A stretch of 8,694 nucleotides of DNA, from the NCBI RefSeq assembly GCF_002341865.1, contig NZ_DDOV01000110.1:598-9291 (forward strand), read 5' to 3'. The notes beneath the pieces were generated by a model. That model saw only the letters and a list, made by a program, of their open reading frames with translations. It had not been told where the DNA came from and ran no database searches. Source of the DNA: Clostridium sp. UBA2485. Lineage in GTDB: Bacteria > Bacillota > Clostridia > Clostridiales > Clostridiaceae. A program made the position numbers and the translations under genes. Below, piece after piece: positions 6,645 to 8,694 of this stretch (positions within the stretch are counted from its first letter, which is position 1; each line of letters opens with the position of its first letter).

Positions 6645-6694
6645 CTTTTTACTCCCCTTTTCTTTTTAGTAAATTCATTCTGTCTAATGCTAGC

Positions 6695-6855
6695 TTACGC
6701 TTCTCTCAGCATTTTATAGAACATTTCCTTCTTTAGTACATTCACTACAAGATACTTAAATTCATCTCGTCTGCGATCCTTACCATATCTTCTAATGTAT
6801 TAAGGTATGTTCCATAATTATACTGAGGTGCCTCAGCTGCATTAGAGCTTTGCAT
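6695..6855 (-). other. Coding-like patch, possible frameshifted gene remnant or leader peptide
   Basis: A 36-codon frame runs from ATG 6855 to TAG 6745 and begins MQSSNAAEAPQYNYG, continuing with TLEDMVRIADEMNL. A second frame starts at a GTG that shares its first base with the end of that stop and runs to 6695 (NVLKKEMFYKMLREA). Composition is less AT-rich than the flanks and the residue mix looks protein-like. No ribosome site precedes either start. It may be a remnant broken by a frameshift, a leader peptide or chance. Confidence 0.2.
6817..6836 (-). promoter_or_regulatory. Palindrome directly preceding a TATAAT box
   Basis: CTGAGG and CCTCAG (6823-6836) are complements around two bases. 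They sit immediately before a perfect minus-strand TATAAT (6822-6817). No matching -35 is present at 17 bp (CTAATG). It could be an activator-dependent promoter with an operator, or the hairpin may be an RNA leader feature. Confidence 0.3.
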
Positions 6856-6883
6856 GTATAATTTACATATTAATAATTAACAA
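6855..6883 (-). promoter_or_regulatory. Candidate promoter of the S-layer gene
   Basis: On the minus strand TTGTTA (6883-6878) is followed after 17 bp by TATACA (6860-6855), a moderate sigma-A match. It would give a leader of about 205 nt. The -35 overlaps a TTAACAAAGTTAA palindrome. Other AT-rich promoter-like sites occur further upstream, so this is only the best spaced candidate. Confidence 0.35.
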
Positions 6884-6948
6884 AGTTAATTTTTAACCAA
6901 GTTAATTTTAAACTAAATTAAAATCCCCCATGATATTAACAAAGTTTT
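6877..6948. promoter_or_regulatory. Cluster of TTAACNAAGTTAA operator-like palindromes
   Basis: TTAACAAAGTTAA (6877-6889) and TTAACCAAGTTAA (6893-6905) have perfect TTAAC/GTTAA half-sites and start 16 bp apart. A third site, TTAACAAAGTTTT (6936-6948), matches one half and part of the other, and a weaker TTAAACTAAATTAA lies at 6908-6921. Repeated short palindromes at a predicted -35 fit binding of a dimeric regulator. No regulator gene in the window points to which one. Confidence 0.4.
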
Positions 6949-7081
6949 ATGGATTTTTTCTTTCCATAGAGTATACGTTTATAGTATAATAAAAGTTACC
7001 AAGTAATTATTTTTTTAATGAAGATTTAATCTTTGCTTGATTATCTCTTTATTAAAATTTTCATCTTTTTATTTTTCTATG

Positions 7082-7257
7082 GAATATTTTATCCGTAAAC
7101 TTGCACTACCTTTAATATAAAAATATTGCAGTATTTTTATATTTAGACATTTTATCATGCTAGGATATTTTCTATCCGTTATTGGATAGTCACTATCTAC
7201 AAAAAGATAGCTGTGCATTTATTTACTATTACGGATAAGATATTCTCTTTTTTTCTT
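7082..7257 (+). ncRNA. Candidate structured RNA: long closing stem enclosing several hairpins, then a T-run
   Basis: GAATATTTTATCCGTAA (7082-7098) pairs with TTACGGATAAGATATTC (7229-7245): 17 pairs, one of them U-G if transcribed on + (A-C on minus). Nested inside are TGCAC/GTGCA (7102-7106 with 7213-7217), a 12-bp hairpin AATATAAAAATA with loop TTGCAG (7114-7143), CTATCC/GGATAG (7172-7189) and CTATCT/AGATAG (7193-7210), the last two with 6-nt loops. CTCTTTTTTTC follows directly, like a terminator tail. The strand, and whether it is an RNA at all, are inference; it could be a minus-strand leader element or a protein-binding DNA structure. Confidence 0.35.
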
Positions 7258-7328
7258 CTTTTTCCTTTCAACTTTTTTTATATTTTTTTATTTTTTTTGT
7301 CTTTTTTCATTGTTTTTTATTTTTTTAA
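7246..7328. other. Strand-asymmetric T-rich tract
   Basis: About 83 bp that are almost all T and C on +, with repeated runs of 5-8 T. On the minus strand this is an A-rich purine tract upstream of the S-layer gene. It may bend DNA or act like an UP-element; no gene is seen. Confidence 0.5.
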
Positions 7329-7348
7329 ATTTCATACAACTTATCTAA

Positions 7349-7374
7349 AAATTATGGTAAATGTACCATAATTT
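7349..7374. repeat. Perfect 11-bp inverted repeat
   Basis: AAATTATGGTA (7349-7359) and TACCATAATTT (7364-7374) are complements around AATG. On the minus strand TTTTTAG overlaps and follows the 3' arm, so it could be a weak terminator for the gene at 7605-8192, though it lies about 230 bp past its stop. It could equally be an operator. Confidence 0.5.
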
Positions 7375-7492
7375 AACCGACAAATTTTGCGTTTTTTCTA
7401 CAATTATGTAATAATTGCAAAATAATTTGTAATTCCTTCAATTAACTTTTTATAAATCCTTGAATAATTAGGCTTAAACTAGTATTTAACTT

Positions 7493-7520
7493 ATAAGAAT
7501 TAAAAGTTTTTAATTCTTAT
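7493..7520. repeat. 13-bp inverted repeat downstream of the Ig-like gene
   Basis: ATAAGAATTAAAA (7493-7505) and TTTTAATTCTTAT (7508-7520) are exact complements around GT. It has no GC core and no clear T-run beyond the stem on the minus strand. It lies 85 bp past the stop of the gene at 7605-8192 and might stabilise or weakly end its mRNA. Confidence 0.45.
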
Positions 7521-7604
7521 CAATTTTATTTTAAAATTTTCTAAAAAGTTTATTTTTAATTAAAAATTCATTATATTAAATGCTAACCTTTACCATATAT
7601 ATTA

Positions 7605-8192
7605 TTAATTAACTAATTTTAGAACTTCTACAGTAGCCATTATTGGATTTTTATATCCTTTTACTCTTCCAAAGAAAATTTTTTTTCCTTCTCTATGAGT
7701 TTCCACAATAGTTGTTCCTTTTCCGGTGACATCATACCAAACTACTTCTCTATATACATTTTCTCCATCTTCAAGAATAGCTTGTACTTCATCAGGTAAT
7801 ATATAGCTTTCTTCTGGTTTTAAAGTTACTCTTATATCCTGTATAGAAGTTATATCCTCTTCTACTGAAAAAATTTTAGTTATTTTTTTATTAGAATCTT
7901 TTTCTTTACCAATATATTTATATTCACCGAGATAAGTGGTATCTATATAGGTAGTTTCTTCTCCCTTAGGATTGTACCAAGTAAATTCTTTTCCTTCATA
8001 AACTTTAGGCAGAGATATATCGTAATTTACTAAAAGTTTTTCTACATCATCATCACCTTTAGTAAGTAATGTTATGTTTTTTTCTCCCTGTGGTGATACT
8101 ATCTTAACTTCCTTTGGAAATGCATTTAATGCCTTTGCTCCTACCACAAACATAAGTATGACTATAAAAGTTAAAAATTTATTACCTTTCAT
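7605..8192 (-). CDS. Secreted protein with bacterial Ig-like (Big_4-type) domain
   Basis: A 195-residue exported protein. Residues 1-24 form a signal peptide (basic MKGNK, then a hydrophobic core, likely cut after ALNA). The C-terminal part, about 113-191, fits the Big_4 Ig-like pattern: ITSIQDIRVTL, then YILPDEVQAILEDG, REVVWYDV and a closing GRVKGYKNPIMATVEV. The part from about 27 to 112 has a looser echo of the same pattern (ISLPKVYEGKEFTWY, then LGEYKYIG) and may be a second, diverged copy. There is no catalytic motif, lipobox or wall anchor, so it is probably a secreted or surface-associated binding protein. The start at 8192 has AAAGGAGAGG (8208-8199) six nt upstream. An upstream ATG would read through that site into repeat copy E and add the spurious start MSIVNC. 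It lies upstream of the S-layer gene on the same strand but about 960 bp away, so a shared operon is unlikely. Confidence 0.85.
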   Translation of the reverse strand: MKGNKFLTFIVILMFVVGAKALNAFPKEVKIVSPQGEKNITLLTKGDDDVEKLLVNYDISLPKVYEGKEFTWYNPKGEETTYIDTTYLGEYKYIGKEKDSNKKITKIFSVEEDITSIQDIRVTLKPEESYILPDEVQAILEDGENVYREVVWYDVTGKGTTIVETHREGKKIFFGRVKGYKNPIMATVEVLKLVN

Positions 8193-8210
8193 ATGAAACC
8201 TCTCCTTTTT

Positions 8211-8465
8211 ACAATTGACGATGGACATTCAGCAATTGAAAATTGACAATGGACTATGGACAATTGTGGATATTTCTCAGCGGAAGCTGAGAAATTTGGA
8301 ATTGATTCTTTTTGAAGTTACACAGTAACTTCCTATAAAAAACTAGCAATAAAATTGCTAGTGAAAAAATTGTTTAAAGAAATTATTTTTCTAAAAAATA
8401 ATTTCAACCACAATTGTCAATTGTCCATCCTCACTTCTCCATTGATTAAATTCTCCATTGTTTAA
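8211..8465. repeat. Repeat copy E (full-length, GAAGTTAC-type hairpin 2, GGAA loop)
   Basis: The ends are arrays of GACAATG/GACAATT-type units on the left and the complementary CAATTGTC, GTCCAT and CCATTG units on the right. Hairpin 1 is TTTCTCAGC with a GGAA tetraloop (8273-8294). Hairpin 2 is GAAGTTAC against GTAACTTC around ACA (8314-8332). Hairpin 3 is ACTAGCAAT against ATTGCTAGT (8342-8362). Hairpin 4 is GAAATTATTTT against AAAATAATTTC (8379-8405). The right end is doubled as two tandem 16-bp units (8435-8450 and 8451-8466), each containing CCATTG and TTAA. The left end abuts the ribosome site of the minus-strand gene starting at 8192. Confidence 0.88.
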
Positions 8466-8489
8466 GTTCTATTAATAAATATTACCATT

Positions 8490-8517
8490 ATTTTACAGTA
8501 ATATTCCACTGTAAAAT
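8490..8517. repeat. Perfect 10-bp inverted repeat between repeat copies E and F
   Basis: ATTTTACAGT (8490-8499) and ACTGTAAAAT (8508-8517) are complements around an 8-nt loop. Looser TTTAC...GTAAA pairs occur at about 2363-2381 and 2627-2647, also next to repeat copies, so this may be an accessory part of the element. Confidence 0.55.
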
Positions 8518-8518
8518 T

Positions 8519-8600
8519 TAAATTCCTTCATAAAGGAGAAAAGTTTTTAATTTTTTTAAAAATCTAAAGCAAAATAAAAACTAACAATTATATTGCTACA
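8519..8600. repeat. Repeat copy F (degenerate)
   Basis: TTCCTTCATAAAGGAGAA (a rebuilt or decayed hairpin 1), then AAAACTAACAATTATATTGCTA (split by changes from the hairpin 3 consensus), follow the element's order. The pairing of hairpin 3 is damaged and hairpins 2 and 4 are not recognisable. It shares TTCCTT[TC]AT with copy D. Confidence 0.45.
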
Positions 8601-8622
8601 TATTAATTATCAACTATCTAAC

Positions 8623-8694
8623 TGTAGTGCAAAACAGCATTCACCATAATATTATTAAATTATGACATATACAAAAGTGGCGAACAATGTTCGC
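8623..8694. repeat. Palindromic GGCGAACA module at the window edge, with a decayed neighbour
   Basis: GGCGAACA (8679-8686), A, TGTTCGC (8688-8694) is a third copy of the module seen at 1466-1482 and 2187-2203, cut by the window end. Upstream, TGTAGTGCAAAACAGCATT with CACC after it (8623-8645) looks like a decayed version of the same module with losses at CG steps. Between them is plain AT-rich DNA. Confidence 0.55.

Larger units (their letters stand above)
6645..7604 (-). other. Long intergenic and leader region upstream of the S-layer gene
   Basis: About 960 bp without a convincing gene on either strand. From the S-layer start outward it holds a patch of coding-like sequence (6695-6855), a palindrome beside a TATAAT (6817-6836), a promoter candidate with operator-like palindromes (6855-6948), a nested hairpin structure (7082-7245), a pyrimidine-rich tract (7246-7328) and two further inverted repeats (7349-7374, 7493-7520). 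Long regulated leaders are common for abundant surface proteins; which element acts cannot be told from the sequence alone. Confidence 0.6.

Noticed and set aside
6985..6990. Perfect TATAAT on the + strand as promoter of the structured RNA candidate
   Set aside because: There is no recognisable -35 at 17-18 bp (TTCCAT) and no TG extension. It is about 90 bp from the structure, so I do not call it.
7082..7245. Cyclic di-GMP or other named riboswitch
   Set aside because: None of the conserved loop motifs I know for the GEMM, SAM, T-box or purine classes is visible. Only the pairing pattern is striking.
7493..7520. Intrinsic terminator of the Ig-like gene
   Set aside because: The stem is almost all A/T and no T-run follows beyond the stem on the minus strand. 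It is listed only as an inverted repeat.
8314..8350. Resemblance to a preQ1 riboswitch (hairpin followed by CTATAAAAAACTAG)
   Set aside because: The A-rich tail before ACTAG is shared, but the hairpin loop is only 3 nt and the preQ1-binding loop and pseudoknot bases are absent. In other copies the preceding hairpin is unrelated.

Overview
The DNA is very AT-rich, with A/T-ending codons, strong AAAGGAG/GGGGAG-type ribosome sites and a surface protein anchored by CWB2 (PF04122) repeats. Together these point to a low-GC Gram-positive anaerobe, most likely a Clostridium of the C. botulinum/C. sporogenes kind. The species is inference from gene style, not from a search.

Layout. Positions 1-162 hold the truncated end of a repeated element. 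A good promoter (209-238) is followed by a 33-residue membrane peptide (311-412) and a lipoprotein alpha/beta hydrolase (476-1384), both on +. All remaining convincing genes are on the minus strand: a small two-TM protein of unknown function (1607-2074), a 1275-residue S-layer-type protein (2817-6644) with a strong terminator behind it (2737-2771), and a secreted Ig-like protein (7605-8192). About 960 bp without an accepted gene (6645-7604) precede the S-layer gene. That stretch holds promoter candidates, operator-like palindromes, a short coding-like patch and a nested, possibly switch-like, hairpin structure.

The gene boundaries are occupied by one family of about 200-255 bp repeats. There is a partial copy at 1-162, full copies at 1385-1586, 2104-2350 and 8211-8465, and decayed copies near 2459-2610 and 8519-8600. 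A full copy has imperfect inverted ends built from 7-bp units (CACAATK or GACAATK) and four internal hairpins in fixed order. Hairpin arms change together between copies, and hairpin 2 exists in two unrelated versions, one being the palindrome GGCGAACANTGTTCGCC. Full copies end at or near TTAA. This looks like a non-autonomous mobile element (MITE-like) or a dispersed structured-RNA element; no transposase is visible in the window. The copy at 1385-1586 also supplies a symmetrical terminator between the two convergent genes.

The gene set is mostly envelope-related: a surface-layer protein, a secreted Ig-domain protein, a lipoprotein esterase-like enzyme and small membrane proteins. I see no sign that they form one pathway. 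Apart from the close pair 311-412 and 476-1384 they appear to be separate transcription units.
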